DNA of 64,000 nt from Mycobacterium stomatepiae (GTDB taxonomy: Bacteria > Actinomycetota > Actinomycetes > Mycobacteriales > Mycobacteriaceae): positions 3,534,001-3,598,000 of the forward strand of contig NZ_AP022587.1 of the NCBI RefSeq assembly GCF_010731715.1, written 5' to 3'. Of this stretch, positions 8,349 to 16,501 are shown piece after piece. The notes under the pieces are model-generated. The model did no database searches and was not told the origin of the DNA. It saw nothing but the letters and a program-made list of their open reading frames with translations. Made by a program: the position numbers and the translations under genes. Within the stretch, counting starts at the first letter, position 1; each line of letters starts with the position of its first letter.

Positions 8349-9128
8349 TCAGGTGCCAGTCCACTGGGGAGCGCGCTTCTCGGCGAAGGCGATCGCGCCC
8401 TCCTTGGCGTCGTTGGACCCGAACACCGGGGCCAGCAGCTTGCCCTGCTCGGCGAAGAAGTCTTTCGGGTTCCAGCTGCGGGACTCCACGATGATTTTCT
8501 TGGTGGCGGCCACCGCGAGCGGCCCGTTGGCGGCGATCCTTTCGGCCAGGTCGATTGCGGCGTCCAGCGCCTTCCCGGGCTCCGCCAGCACGTTGACCAT
8601 GCCCAGCGCGTGCGCGCGCTCGGCGCTCAGGTTCTCCGCGGTCAACGCCAGTTCCATCGCGATGGCCGACGGGATGCGCTGGGGCAGGCGTAGCAGCCCG
8701 CCGCCGCCGGCCACCAAGCCGCGCTTGACCTCAGGAATGCCGAAGGCCGAGTCCTTCGACGCCACGATCAGGTCGGTGGCCAGCGCCAGCTCGGTCCCGC
8801 CGGCCAGTGCGTAGCCCTCGACCGCCGCGATCAGCGGCTTGTCCGGCGGACGTTCGGTGAATCCCATGCCCCGGCCCTCGACGATGGGAAACTCGCCGCG
8901 TGCGAATGCCTTGAGGTCCATGCCCGCGCAGAACGAGCCACCCGCGCCGGTGACGATGCCCACCGAGAGGCCGGGTTCGGCGTCGAGCCGGTCGACCGCC
9001 GCGGCCAGGCCTTTGGCTACCGCGAGGTTGACCGCGTTCTTGGCCTTGGGCCGGTTAATCGTGATGATCAGGATCCGCCCGCGTTCTTCGACCAGGACTT
9101 CGGGCTCGTTGGCTTCGTCAGTGCTCAC
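8349..9128 (-). CDS. echA1: Enoyl-CoA hydratase EchA1
   Basis: A 259-residue crotonase close to M. tuberculosis Rv0222 as I remember it, including RILIITINRPKAKNAV and SFCAGMDLKAFARGE. Both catalytic glutamates are in place (LAGGTELALATD and GIPEVKRGLVAGGGG). It should hydrate 2-enoyl-CoA in beta-oxidation. The lysine reported in M. tuberculosis as a host ubiquitination site (Lys76 in DLKAF) is conserved, as Lys73 here. I chose the GTG at 9128 (VSTDEANEPEVL) to match the known length; the ribosome-binding site there is weak and a start further up (MSPLYEG) is possible. It heads the echA1, ligase, small protein operon. Confidence 0.9.
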   Translation of the reverse strand: MSTDEANEPEVLVEERGRILIITINRPKAKNAVNLAVAKGLAAAVDRLDAEPGLSVGIVTGAGGSFCAGMDLKAFARGEFPIVEGRGMGFTERPPDKPLIAAVEGYALAGGTELALATDLIVASKDSAFGIPEVKRGLVAGGGGLLRLPQRIPSAIAMELALTAENLSAERAHALGMVNVLAEPGKALDAAIDLAERIAANGPLAVAATKKIIVESRSWNPKDFFAEQGKLLAPVFGSNDAKEGAIAFAEKRAPQWTGT

Positions 9129-9276
9129 GGTGGGGTGCCCATCTCCTTCATAAAGCGGCGACATCGCTGCAAACCAGTGGCTGTTACCGATTGATGGTAG
9201 CCGCACACGGAAATGGCGTTAGCGCCAGGCGAGAGTATCGTTACCAGATATGGGGCCGTCGTCGCAGCCGGACCGG

Positions 9277-10686
9277 TCAAGCCGGCGCCATCGCAGCCTC
9301 GATGGGCGTTAGCTCTTCGGAAAGCCCTGCGGCCCTGCGTAATTCGATGAAGTCGGCAACCATCGCCTCGGTCACCTCATGGGGGTCCTTGACGGTGGCG
9401 CCATCGGACAGCACCGAGATGTTGAGCTGATCGACGTAACTCCACACGGTGACGTTGAGCCCGCTGCCCGCGGTCAGTGGCCCGACCGAGTAAATCTCGG
9501 TGACCTGCGCACCCCCGACCCGACCGCGTTCGCGAGGTCCGGGCACGTTCGAGATCGGCAGGTTGAGCACCTTGTTCTGGCCGTCGCGGTTGGAAGCCCA
9601 GCGGAAAAACGACTCGGTGGCCAGCGGCGGCATATAGTTCGACCAACGGCTGATCAATTCGGGGCCGACCAGGTGAAACGCCTCCTTGGCGGAGTTGGCG
9701 TTGTCGTGGCAGGCCGCCAGGCGGGCCAACGGATCGTCGAGGTCGGCCGGTAGCGCCACCATCATCCCGGTGAAGTAGTTACCCGATATCCGCTCCGGCG
9801 AGAAGTCGAAACTCGCCGGGACGGAGGCCAACAGCGGTTCGGCCGTGCCGTCGTAGCGCAACAGCAGGGTGCGCAAGGCCCCGGTAGAGATGGCCAGCAC
9901 CACGTCGTTGATCTTAACGCCCTGCTTCTTGCCGGTTTCCTTGACGTCGGAGAGCGCCAGGGTGGCCGTCGCGAAACGGCGTTCCGGGGTGATCCGGTGA
10001 TTGAGGAAGGTGGGCGGCGGGGTGAAGGGCATGGTCAGCTCCGGCGAGAGCTTGCGCGAGCTGCGCCGGACCCGGTTGATACCGCTGGCGGTATAGCTGA
10101 ACGTCCCGGGCAGCTTGCGGGCCTGGCGGAGGTGATCGAAGAACGCCGTGCGCACCAGTTGCGGTTTGGCGGGCGCCGGGTCGGTGATCTGCGGGCCGCT
10201 TTCCGGCGTAGGCAGCAGGTCCATACCGCGGGCCATCAGGTTGGCCGACGCCACGCCGTCGGCGAGCGCGTGGTGGATCTTGCCGACGACCGCGACCCGG
10301 TTATTGGCCAGGCCCTCGATGAAGTACATCTCCCACAGCGGACGGTCGCGGGCCAGCGGCGTACTGGCGATGCGGCCGATCGCTTCGTCCAGCTCCCGAC
10401 GACCGCCCGGCTCGGGCAACCGCATCGGGCGGATGTGGTAGTCGAGGTCGACCTCGCAGTGCTCGCGCCACATCGGATGGTGAAACTTCCACGGGATGTC
10501 GACGAGCTGATACGTGAAGGGCTCCAGCTTGTTCAGCCTGGCGCCGATGACCTGGCGAAATGAGGCCACGTCGAAATCTCGCCGATCCGGGTCGATCTCG
10601 ACGACGGCGACCTTGATCGTGTGCATATGCACGTTCGGGGTCTCGCTGTACAGCAGTACCGAATCCCAGCCGCTGAGCCGTTTCAT
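9277..10686 (-). CDS. WS/DGAT-family wax ester/diacylglycerol acyltransferase (Rv0221-like)
   Basis: A 469-residue acyl-CoA:diacylglycerol/wax acyltransferase. The catalytic HHxxxDG motif is intact as HHALADG (His138, His139, Asp143, Gly144). The later PLWEMYFIEGL and NVPGPRERGRVGGA segments are also characteristic. It uses acyl-CoA to make triacylglycerol or wax esters for storage, probably at the membrane or lipid droplet surface. It is the last of five co-directional genes; lipC ends 44 bp upstream. Pairing a lipid esterase with an acyltransferase suggests lipid turnover. Which acceptor it uses cannot be told. Confidence 0.93.
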   Translation of the reverse strand: MKRLSGWDSVLLYSETPNVHMHTIKVAVVEIDPDRRDFDVASFRQVIGARLNKLEPFTYQLVDIPWKFHHPMWREHCEVDLDYHIRPMRLPEPGGRRELDEAIGRIASTPLARDRPLWEMYFIEGLANNRVAVVGKIHHALADGVASANLMARGMDLLPTPESGPQITDPAPAKPQLVRTAFFDHLRQARKLPGTFSYTASGINRVRRSSRKLSPELTMPFTPPPTFLNHRITPERRFATATLALSDVKETGKKQGVKINDVVLAISTGALRTLLLRYDGTAEPLLASVPASFDFSPERISGNYFTGMMVALPADLDDPLARLAACHDNANSAKEAFHLVGPELISRWSNYMPPLATESFFRWASNRDGQNKVLNLPISNVPGPRERGRVGGAQVTEIYSVGPLTAGSGLNVTVWSYVDQLNISVLSDGATVKDPHEVTEAMVADFIELRRAAGLSEELTPIEAAMAPA

Positions 10687-10730
10687 CGCTACCCCTTCCC
10701 CTCAAGCAGCGACCTTACTCAGCGACCGAG

Positions 10731-11936
10731 CTAGATAACCTCTTTTGACCTGATCTGCACCTTGGTGCGGTAGATCTGGTTGAGGAACAGTGAAGTCGCA
10801 TGCGCCGCCACGCCGGCGCGCTCGCCGTCGATCATGTCGAAGCCGTGTCCAGCCCCCGGCAATTCCACGTAGCCGACTATCGAATGCGAGACCGCTCGCA
10901 GCCGCTCGACGAAGCTGCGCGCCTGCTCGACCGGGATGACGCTGTCCTTGCTGCCGTGAATCACCAAGAACGGCGGGGCATTCCGGTGCACCCGCGCGAT
11001 CGGCGACGCGTCGCGATACAGCTCGGGGTGACGGGCGATGGACTTCTTGACCACCACGCGCTCCAGGAATTCGACGAACCGGTCCCGCTCCGGGGTGGAG
11101 CGGTCCTCCCAGTCATAGCGGCCGTAGATGCCGACCACCGCTTCTACCGAGCTGTCGGCGCCCTCCGGCAGCCTGCGCTCGAACTCCGGGTCGTCGGGGG
11201 TCAGTCCGGCCAGAGCGGACAGGTGCCCGCCCGCCGAACAGCCCGCCACCGCAACGAAATCGCGATCCCCGCCGAACTTGTCGACGTTGGCGCGCGCCCA
11301 CGCGATCGCGGTCTTGACATCGGTGATGTGACGCGGCCAGCGGTGGTATGGCGCGACGCGGTAGTCGATCGCCAGGCACACCCAGCCCTGCTCGGCCAGG
11401 CGCGACATCAGGGCGGTGCCCTGCATCATGGCGCGTCCGTGCACCCAGGCGCCGCCCGGGACGAAGATCAACACCGGCGCGGGTTGGGCCGGTAGATCCT
11501 TGCGCCGCCACACATCGAGCACCTGTGCCGGCTGGTCGCCGTAGTGCACGCCCCGGCGGTACAGGTAGCGGCGCTGCCGCAACGCCTCCCAGATCGGCGG
11601 CGTCTTATCCGGCGCCGGCCATTCGGCATCGAGGTCCGCGGCGGTGACAACTCCACGCAGCGCCGCGACGGAGACCTCGTGCGTCCTTTCCCGCTCCCGG
11701 CGGCGCACGTCGTTGATGCCCGGTGTCAGGAAGTCTCGCTTCATGGCAGAAAAGGCCTCTGGTGCGTGCCGCGCGCCCCAGACGCCCATCGCGGTCACGC
11801 CGCCCAGCGGTTCGAGGTGCTTACCCACCACTGGCAGCGAAGCCCCGGCGTTGCTTAACGCCAGCGTATAGTCGGCGGGACGGGCGCGCAGCAACCATTT
11901 CAAACACGGTGTCATGCTCGGGAGCTTCGCCGTCAT
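10731..11936 (-). CDS. lipC: Esterase/lipase LipC
   Basis: A 401-residue alpha/beta hydrolase of the hormone-sensitive lipase type, close to Rv0220. The nucleophile is Ser234 in AGCSAGGHLS, the acid Asp331 in HGSKDSVIP, and the base His364 in GAGHGFD. The oxyanion segment is PGGAW (160-164) in place of HGGG. It should hydrolyse short to medium-chain esters; the M. tuberculosis protein is known as a cell-surface lipase. The N-terminal 150 residues precede the fold and hold no clear signal peptide. Its ATG overlaps the stop of the upstream membrane protein as ATGA, so the two are translationally coupled. Confidence 0.92.
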   Translation of the reverse strand: MTAKLPSMTPCLKWLLRARPADYTLALSNAGASLPVVGKHLEPLGGVTAMGVWGARHAPEAFSAMKRDFLTPGINDVRRRERERTHEVSVAALRGVVTAADLDAEWPAPDKTPPIWEALRQRRYLYRRGVHYGDQPAQVLDVWRRKDLPAQPAPVLIFVPGGAWVHGRAMMQGTALMSRLAEQGWVCLAIDYRVAPYHRWPRHITDVKTAIAWARANVDKFGGDRDFVAVAGCSAGGHLSALAGLTPDDPEFERRLPEGADSSVEAVVGIYGRYDWEDRSTPERDRFVEFLERVVVKKSIARHPELYRDASPIARVHRNAPPFLVIHGSKDSVIPVEQARSFVERLRAVSHSIVGYVELPGAGHGFDMIDGERAGVAAHATSLFLNQIYRTKVQIRSKEVI

Positions 11937-12562
11937 GTAGGGGACTGTACCCCCCCTCGTGATGGAGGAAACTGACGTTTATGTAGAAGTGGCGCAGATG
12001 ACGCCAAATCGCCCGGAAAGATGTTTGCTAAATTGCTGGATTTGCGTTCGTAGTAAGGAATTGCGGCTTCGCTGGGCGAGCCGCGCCGACGCGCCGCGGC
12101 GAGGCTGATCGTGTAGCAGATGGCGCTCGTCCCGAACATCGCCGCGGTGAGCAGCAGCCACCGGCCCAGGAAGGGCTGCTGGGTCTGCCCGGTCGCCGCC
12201 AGGTAGGTGGGCCCGCCCTGCTCGACGATGCCGGGTAAGAAGATCAGCAACGTCAGCCCGGCCCCCATTGCCGGAACACGAATGTAGTTGCGGGCAAGCA
12301 CCTTTGGGCGGACCCGCGGCTGGCGGGCAGACAGCACCCGGTCGGCCAGCGCGTAGAGCGGGAAGAACAGCAGATCGTGGACGATCACGGCGGCGGCGAA
12401 CCAAACGGCGATCGACTGCCACCAGGTGCCGGGATTCCACAGCGTCACCGGCTTGAAGGTGGCCAGGATGTAGCCCATCAGCGCGAACCCCGATAGCATC
12501 GTCAGCAGGTGCAGTGGATGCGAGCCGTAGATCGTCGCGAAACGTGTTGATAGCTTCGCCAT
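11933..12562 (-). CDS. Membrane protein (Rv0219-like)
   Basis: A 209-residue protein with about four hydrophobic helices: LLTMLSGFALMGYILA, IAVWFAAAVIVHDLLFFPLY, GAGLTLLIFLPGIV and LLLTAAMFGTSAICYTISL. The C-terminal tail is soluble. No catalytic motif is visible. The ATG at 12562 follows the stop of the molybdenum oxidoreductase after one base, and its own stop overlaps lipC, so it is embedded in the operon and may serve the oxidoreductase, for example as an electron-transfer or assembly partner. That role is inference only. Confidence 0.88.
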   Translation of the reverse strand: MAKLSTRFATIYGSHPLHLLTMLSGFALMGYILATFKPVTLWNPGTWWQSIAVWFAAAVIVHDLLFFPLYALADRVLSARQPRVRPKVLARNYIRVPAMGAGLTLLIFLPGIVEQGGPTYLAATGQTQQPFLGRWLLLTAAMFGTSAICYTISLAAARRRGSPSEAAIPYYERKSSNLANIFPGDLASSAPLLHKRQFPPSRGGVQSPT

Positions 12563-12563
12563 C

Positions 12564-13808
12564 TCAACCGCCGTCGAATTCGATGGCGGCCACCCATTTG
12601 GTGTTGTGCACACCCGGCAGCGCGGGCACGATGATGCGGGCCGGATAGCCGTGGTCCAGCGACAGGTCGGCGCCGTTGACCCGCAGCGCCAGCAGCGCCT
12701 CGGGATCGCGAATCTGGTTGGCCTGCAACGTTGCCTGACCGAAGGCGCCGCCTTGCTGCAGCGACACCACCCGGGCCGAGCGCGGCGCGGGTACGCCCGC
12801 GATACGGGCCAGCTCGGCCAGCCGCACACCGCTCCAGGTCTGTACGGTCGACCATCCTTCGACGCAGGCGATCGGTAGGCGCGCGGTGGTTTGCGGCATA
12901 CCGGCCAGTGTGGCGCGGTCCAGCGTGACGTCCGTATGACCGCCACGCAAGACCAATGCCCAACTCGCGCCGACACTTTCGCGTTTGATGCCCGCGGCGA
13001 CGGCGGTCTTGTTGACCGGGAAATCATCGCGGCCGCGCCCGCGTGGCAGCAGCAGCGCGGCGCCGCGGGCGGCTCCGCCGACGGTCTGGCCGACGGTCAG
13101 CGCCGCGATCAGCACCACGCCGCTGCCGACCAGCGCGAGCGCGCCGCGCCTGCTGATCGTCGGTTCGGCCGGATCGGTGGCCACCAACCCGTCGGGATCG
13201 GGAGGCTGGGGTCGGGTGTCGGCGCGGTTGGTGCGCAGGACGTCGCGCAGCGGCAGCGACCGCAGCCCGGTGACCATGCGCGGCAGCTTGACCGCGATGT
13301 GCATCAGGAACCCGGTGATGAAGACCCAGGCGCCGAAGTAGTGCGCGTCGTAGAAGCTGAACCCGAAGATGTAGTCGTACTGGATGTTCAGCACTCCGGT
13401 GACGATCTCGAACAGGATCCCGCCGACAAGCAGCGCCAGCGACAGGCGCTCCAGCAGCTGGGCGACCGACCGCGCGGGCGGCCAGACGAACAGCCGCGGG
13501 ATCACCGACCACAGCTTGGCCAGCACCACCGGGATGATCACCAGCCCAAGGCCTACGTGCAGACCCTGGGTCAGCCGGTACAGCCAGGACGGTCGGGTGG
13601 GCCAGACGAACAACGGCAGGTGCAGCCAGCCGACGTCCGCGGGGATAGCCTGGCCGAGCTGCGGCGCGTAGGCGATGTAGGACAGCAGCCCGGTGATCGC
13701 GATGATCGGCAGAGCCACCAGCAGCACCAGCCCGAACACCGACGTCAGCCACGGGCCGCGCAACGGGCTCCGAAAGCGGCTGGTCAAACGGGCGTCCAGG
13801 CCGCTCAT
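12564..13808 (-). CDS. Membrane-bound molybdopterin oxidoreductase (Rv0218-like, sulfite-oxidase fold)
   Basis: A 414-residue fusion. Residues 1 to about 215 form a cytochrome b561-like membrane domain with four helices and histidines in GWLHLPLF, GLHVGLGL, DAHYFGAW and LMHIAVKL that could ligate haem b. A further hydrophobic segment follows (ALALVGSGVVLIAALTVG). The C-terminal half is a sulfite-oxidase/YedY-type molybdopterin domain whose Mo-ligand cysteine is Cys315 in IACVEGWSTVQTW. It likely passes electrons between the quinone pool or haem and an extracytoplasmic substrate. The ATG at 13808 overlaps the stop of the upstream methyltransferase as ATGA. The substrate is unknown. Confidence 0.9.
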   Translation of the reverse strand: MSGLDARLTSRFRSPLRGPWLTSVFGLVLLVALPIIAITGLLSYIAYAPQLGQAIPADVGWLHLPLFVWPTRPSWLYRLTQGLHVGLGLVIIPVVLAKLWSVIPRLFVWPPARSVAQLLERLSLALLVGGILFEIVTGVLNIQYDYIFGFSFYDAHYFGAWVFITGFLMHIAVKLPRMVTGLRSLPLRDVLRTNRADTRPQPPDPDGLVATDPAEPTISRRGALALVGSGVVLIAALTVGQTVGGAARGAALLLPRGRGRDDFPVNKTAVAAGIKRESVGASWALVLRGGHTDVTLDRATLAGMPQTTARLPIACVEGWSTVQTWSGVRLAELARIAGVPAPRSARVVSLQQGGAFGQATLQANQIRDPEALLALRVNGADLSLDHGYPARIIVPALPGVHNTKWVAAIEFDGG

Positions 13809-14461
13809 GGCGCCACCAGGCTCGCAATCACCCGGCCGCTGATCAGCCGAACGCCGGTCAACGTCAGCCCGACCTGCGTCGCGAGCGCGGCGGCGCTGTC
13901 CACCCCGACCGACGCCCAGCGAAACCACGGCCCGACATCACAGGCCGACTCCAACCGCACCCAGCGCCTCCGGATGCCGATGGCGTCGGCCTCGAACTCG
14001 GCCAGGCAGCGACCACCGCGGCGCAGCAGCTCGGCGGCGCGCGCCAGGATCCGTCCCGGGTCCCCGCCGAGGCCGACATTGCCGTCGACCAGCAGCACCG
14101 TCTGCCACTGGCCCATGCCGGGCAGCGGCTCGAACACGTCGCTCAGCAGGGCCGGCGCCCCGCCGCGACCGGCCAGCCGGATCGCGGTCGCGGACCGGTC
14201 GATGCCCAGCGCGGGGATACCCCGCTCGAAGAGCCGCGCGACCAACCGCCCCGGTCCGCAGCCGAGCTCGATCGTGGGCCCGCTGCACATCCGGGTGACG
14301 GTCTCGTCGAAGACCTCGTCGAGGGCGTCGGCCGATCCGCCGACGTGGGCGTTTCGCGTGCCGAGCCAGCGGTGTGCGGGCAGCGCCCGAACCTCGCCGT
14401 CGTCATGGCGAATCCAACAACGCTCGCCGCCCAGTGCCTGGTCGTACAGATGCCCCAGCAT
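13805..14461 (-). CDS. Class I methyltransferase, first gene of the oxidoreductase operon
   Basis: A 218-residue SAM-dependent methyltransferase. Motif I is IELGCGPGRLVARLFERG, followed by the acidic GIDRS loop and a later LVDGNVGLGGDP segment. The ATG at 14461 (MLGHLYDQAL) has AAAGG 7 bases upstream and is preferred over an in-frame ATG 63 bases earlier. Its stop overlaps the oxidoreductase start. I do not recall this gene at this position in M. tuberculosis. Tight linkage to a molybdoenzyme suggests a matched substrate or cofactor role, but the sequence does not say which. Confidence 0.85.
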   Translation of the reverse strand: MLGHLYDQALGGERCWIRHDDGEVRALPAHRWLGTRNAHVGGSADALDEVFDETVTRMCSGPTIELGCGPGRLVARLFERGIPALGIDRSATAIRLAGRGGAPALLSDVFEPLPGMGQWQTVLLVDGNVGLGGDPGRILARAAELLRRGGRCLAEFEADAIGIRRRWVRLESACDVGPWFRWASVGVDSAAALATQVGLTLTGVRLISGRVIASLVAP

Positions 14462-14689
14462 TTCACGCCTTTCGCATCGCGTCCGACCAGAAAGTTGAGA
14501 CAGCACCCGCACGACCGTGTACACGGATTACGCCAGCGTTTGGATCATTCCGATCGATACCCTCATCCTGTATCTGCTAATCAAGCCGATCAAGCCCCGA
14601 CAAATCGACGGGCGTGGTGCGTCATCCTGATTATTCGGAGCCCGAGTGGGCTTGGACGGATACCAATCCGCCGGGAAGTTTCGGCGGGC

Positions 14690-15520
14690 TCAGCCAGCGC
14701 CGTCGAACAAGAACTCCGCCAGCAACCGGTTCACCCGAACGGGCTCTTCCAGTGCCGCAAGGTGCCCGACGCCGTCGAGAACGGTGAAGCCAGAACCGGG
14801 AATGGAATCGGCCATGGCCCGCGTCTCGGCCACCGGGAAGGTGGCATCTTCGGCGCCGGCGACCACGTGCACCGGGGCGGCGATGCGCCCGAGCAGAGCG
14901 TGCTGATCGAGCCGGGCGGGTACCACGCTGCGCACCGCCCAGCTGGTCGAACCGATGTCGAGACCGTGCAGGCGGCCGCGCAGGTCCTCGACGACGTCGG
15001 GTCGGGTGCGCAGGGTGGTGGGCCCGAGGAAGCCGCGTACTACCTCCCGGGTCAGCGGCGGCCGGACACCGCCCAAGATCCTCGCCATCCGCAACATGGC
15101 GCCGTACTTCACCTTTTGGCCGAAACCGGCCTTCGAGGCGGTGCAATTCATCAGGACGGCCCGCTTGATGCGGTCAGGATGTTGAGCGGCGAACGTGGCC
15201 CCGATCATCCCGCCCCAGGAATTGCCGACGAAGTGCGCCTGGTCGATGCCGAGCCCGTCGAGCAGGTCGACGACGCAGCGCGCGCATTCGGTGAAGCTGA
15301 ACATCGCCTTGAGCGGCTCGCTGCCGCCGTGGCCGGGCGGGTCGATGAGCACCACGCGGTGGTGTGCACCGAAACGGGCGGCTTGGCCGGCCCACAGGTC
15401 GCCCGTCATCAACAGGCTGGGCCACATCAGCACGGCGGGCCCGGTTCCCAGGCTCACCTGAACGCGAATCCTGCCGAGGACCGTGTCGACAAACTGCGGA
15501 ACCAAAGTCTCCATATTCAT
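14690..15520 (-). CDS. Alpha/beta hydrolase
   Basis: A 276-residue hydrolase with a complete triad: Ser101 in FVGNSWGGMIG, Asp225 in AGAEDATFP, and His253 in GVGHLAAL. The lid region is short, as in the 3-oxoadipate enol-lactonase and esterase type. There is no signal peptide, so it is cytoplasmic. The ATG at 15520 (MNMETL) is used; a second ATG two codons on is equally possible. It is divergent from lipW with 87 bp between. The 228 bp downstream, before the methyltransferase start (14462-14689), hold no gene that I can support. The substrate is unknown. Confidence 0.87.
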   Translation of the reverse strand: MNMETLVPQFVDTVLGRIRVQVSLGTGPAVLMWPSLLMTGDLWAGQAARFGAHHRVVLIDPPGHGGSEPLKAMFSFTECARCVVDLLDGLGIDQAHFVGNSWGGMIGATFAAQHPDRIKRAVLMNCTASKAGFGQKVKYGAMLRMARILGGVRPPLTREVVRGFLGPTTLRTRPDVVEDLRGRLHGLDIGSTSWAVRSVVPARLDQHALLGRIAAPVHVVAGAEDATFPVAETRAMADSIPGSGFTVLDGVGHLAALEEPVRVNRLLAEFLFDGAG

Positions 15521-15607
15521 CGGCAAGCCTAAGCACCGTCGCGGAGCCGACCTTGCCGGACCGCCGGCCGACAACACCCGATGCCAAGCTCTCGGCAATA
15601 CTGAACC

Positions 15608-16501
15608 GTGCCGAACAGCGACGTTCACCCCGATTTGCGCCGGATCGCGCGCATCGCCCCGCGACAACTGGTCACTCCCCGCAGCCTGTCCCTGATCCGG
15701 GCACTGCTCCCACTGCGGACGCTCCGCAAGTCCGAGGCCGCCGAGACGATCACCCTGGGCTCCGGTGCCGGCGTGCGGCTGTTCCGGCCGGCCGGCGCCA
15801 CCGAACCCGGAGCGGCGCTGCTCTGGATACACGGTGGCGGATACGTGATAGGCACTGCCGCACAAGATGATCGGGTGTGCCACGACTTCTGCACCAGACT
15901 GGGCATCACGGTCGCGTCGGTGGAGTACCGGCTGGCGCCCGAGCATCCGTATCCGACCCCGGTCGAGGACTGCTATGACGTGCTGACCTGGCTGGCCGGA
16001 TTGCCCGCGGTGGACCCGACCCGGGTGGCGATCGCGGGCGCCAGCGCCGGCGGAGGTCTGGCGGCGGCCCTGGCGTTCCTGGCCCGGGACCGCGGCGAGG
16101 TCGCGCCGCTACTGCAGATGCTGGTGTATCCGATGGTCGACGACCGCAGTTCACTGACCGCCGAGAAGCCGGAATACCGGCTCTGGAGCGCCCGCAGCAA
16201 TCGATTCGGCTGGACGGCGTATCTGGGCGACGCCGACCCGCAGGTCGCCGTCCCGGGCCGCCGCGACGATCTCGCCGGCCTGGCGCCGGCCTGGATCGGG
16301 GTGGGGACACATGACCTGTTCCATGACGAAGACCTCACTTACGCCGAGCGCCTTCGGGCCGCCGGAGTGCCGTGCGAGGTCGAGATCGTCCCCGGCGCCT
16401 TCCACGGCTTCGACTTGGTCGCACCGAAACTGCAAGTGTCGCGGCGCTTTTTCGACAGTCAATGTGAGGCGCTGCGCGCCGCGTTGGCCGTGGCGCGCTA
16501 G
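15608..16501 (+). CDS. lipW: Esterase LipW
   Basis: A 297-residue hormone-sensitive-lipase-type esterase matching Rv0217c. The HGGG oxyanion motif is at residues 75-78, the nucleophile is Ser146 in AGASAGGG, and Asp236 (GTHDLF) and His266 (GAFHGFD) complete the triad. It should cleave short-chain acyl esters in the cytoplasm. The start is the GTG at 15608. It ends in a 4-bp overlap with the convergent amidohydrolase. No other gene follows on its strand, so it is monocistronic. Confidence 0.92.
   Translation: MPNSDVHPDLRRIARIAPRQLVTPRSLSLIRALLPLRTLRKSEAAETITLGSGAGVRLFRPAGATEPGAALLWIHGGGYVIGTAAQDDRVCHDFCTRLGITVASVEYRLAPEHPYPTPVEDCYDVLTWLAGLPAVDPTRVAIAGASAGGGLAAALAFLARDRGEVAPLLQMLVYPMVDDRSSLTAEKPEYRLWSARSNRFGWTAYLGDADPQVAVPGRRDDLAGLAPAWIGVGTHDLFHDEDLTYAERLRAAGVPCEVEIVPGAFHGFDLVAPKLQVSRRFFDSQCEALRAALAVAR

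Noticed and set aside
9129..9276. Short palindrome GGCG-TTAG-CGCC between echA1 and the WS/DGAT gene
   Set aside because: It has only 4-bp arms and no companion site, so I do not call it an operator.
12891..14498. 535-codon plus-strand frame over the oxidoreductase and methyltransferase genes
   Set aside because: It has repetitive Asp, Arg, Gln composition with no domain; the minus-strand genes have intact motifs and coupled starts.
14515..14526. 12-bp palindrome CCGTGTACACGG upstream of the methyltransferase gene
   Set aside because: It is short, and a single palindrome of this length is expected by chance somewhere in 64 kb; no linked regulator gene supports it.
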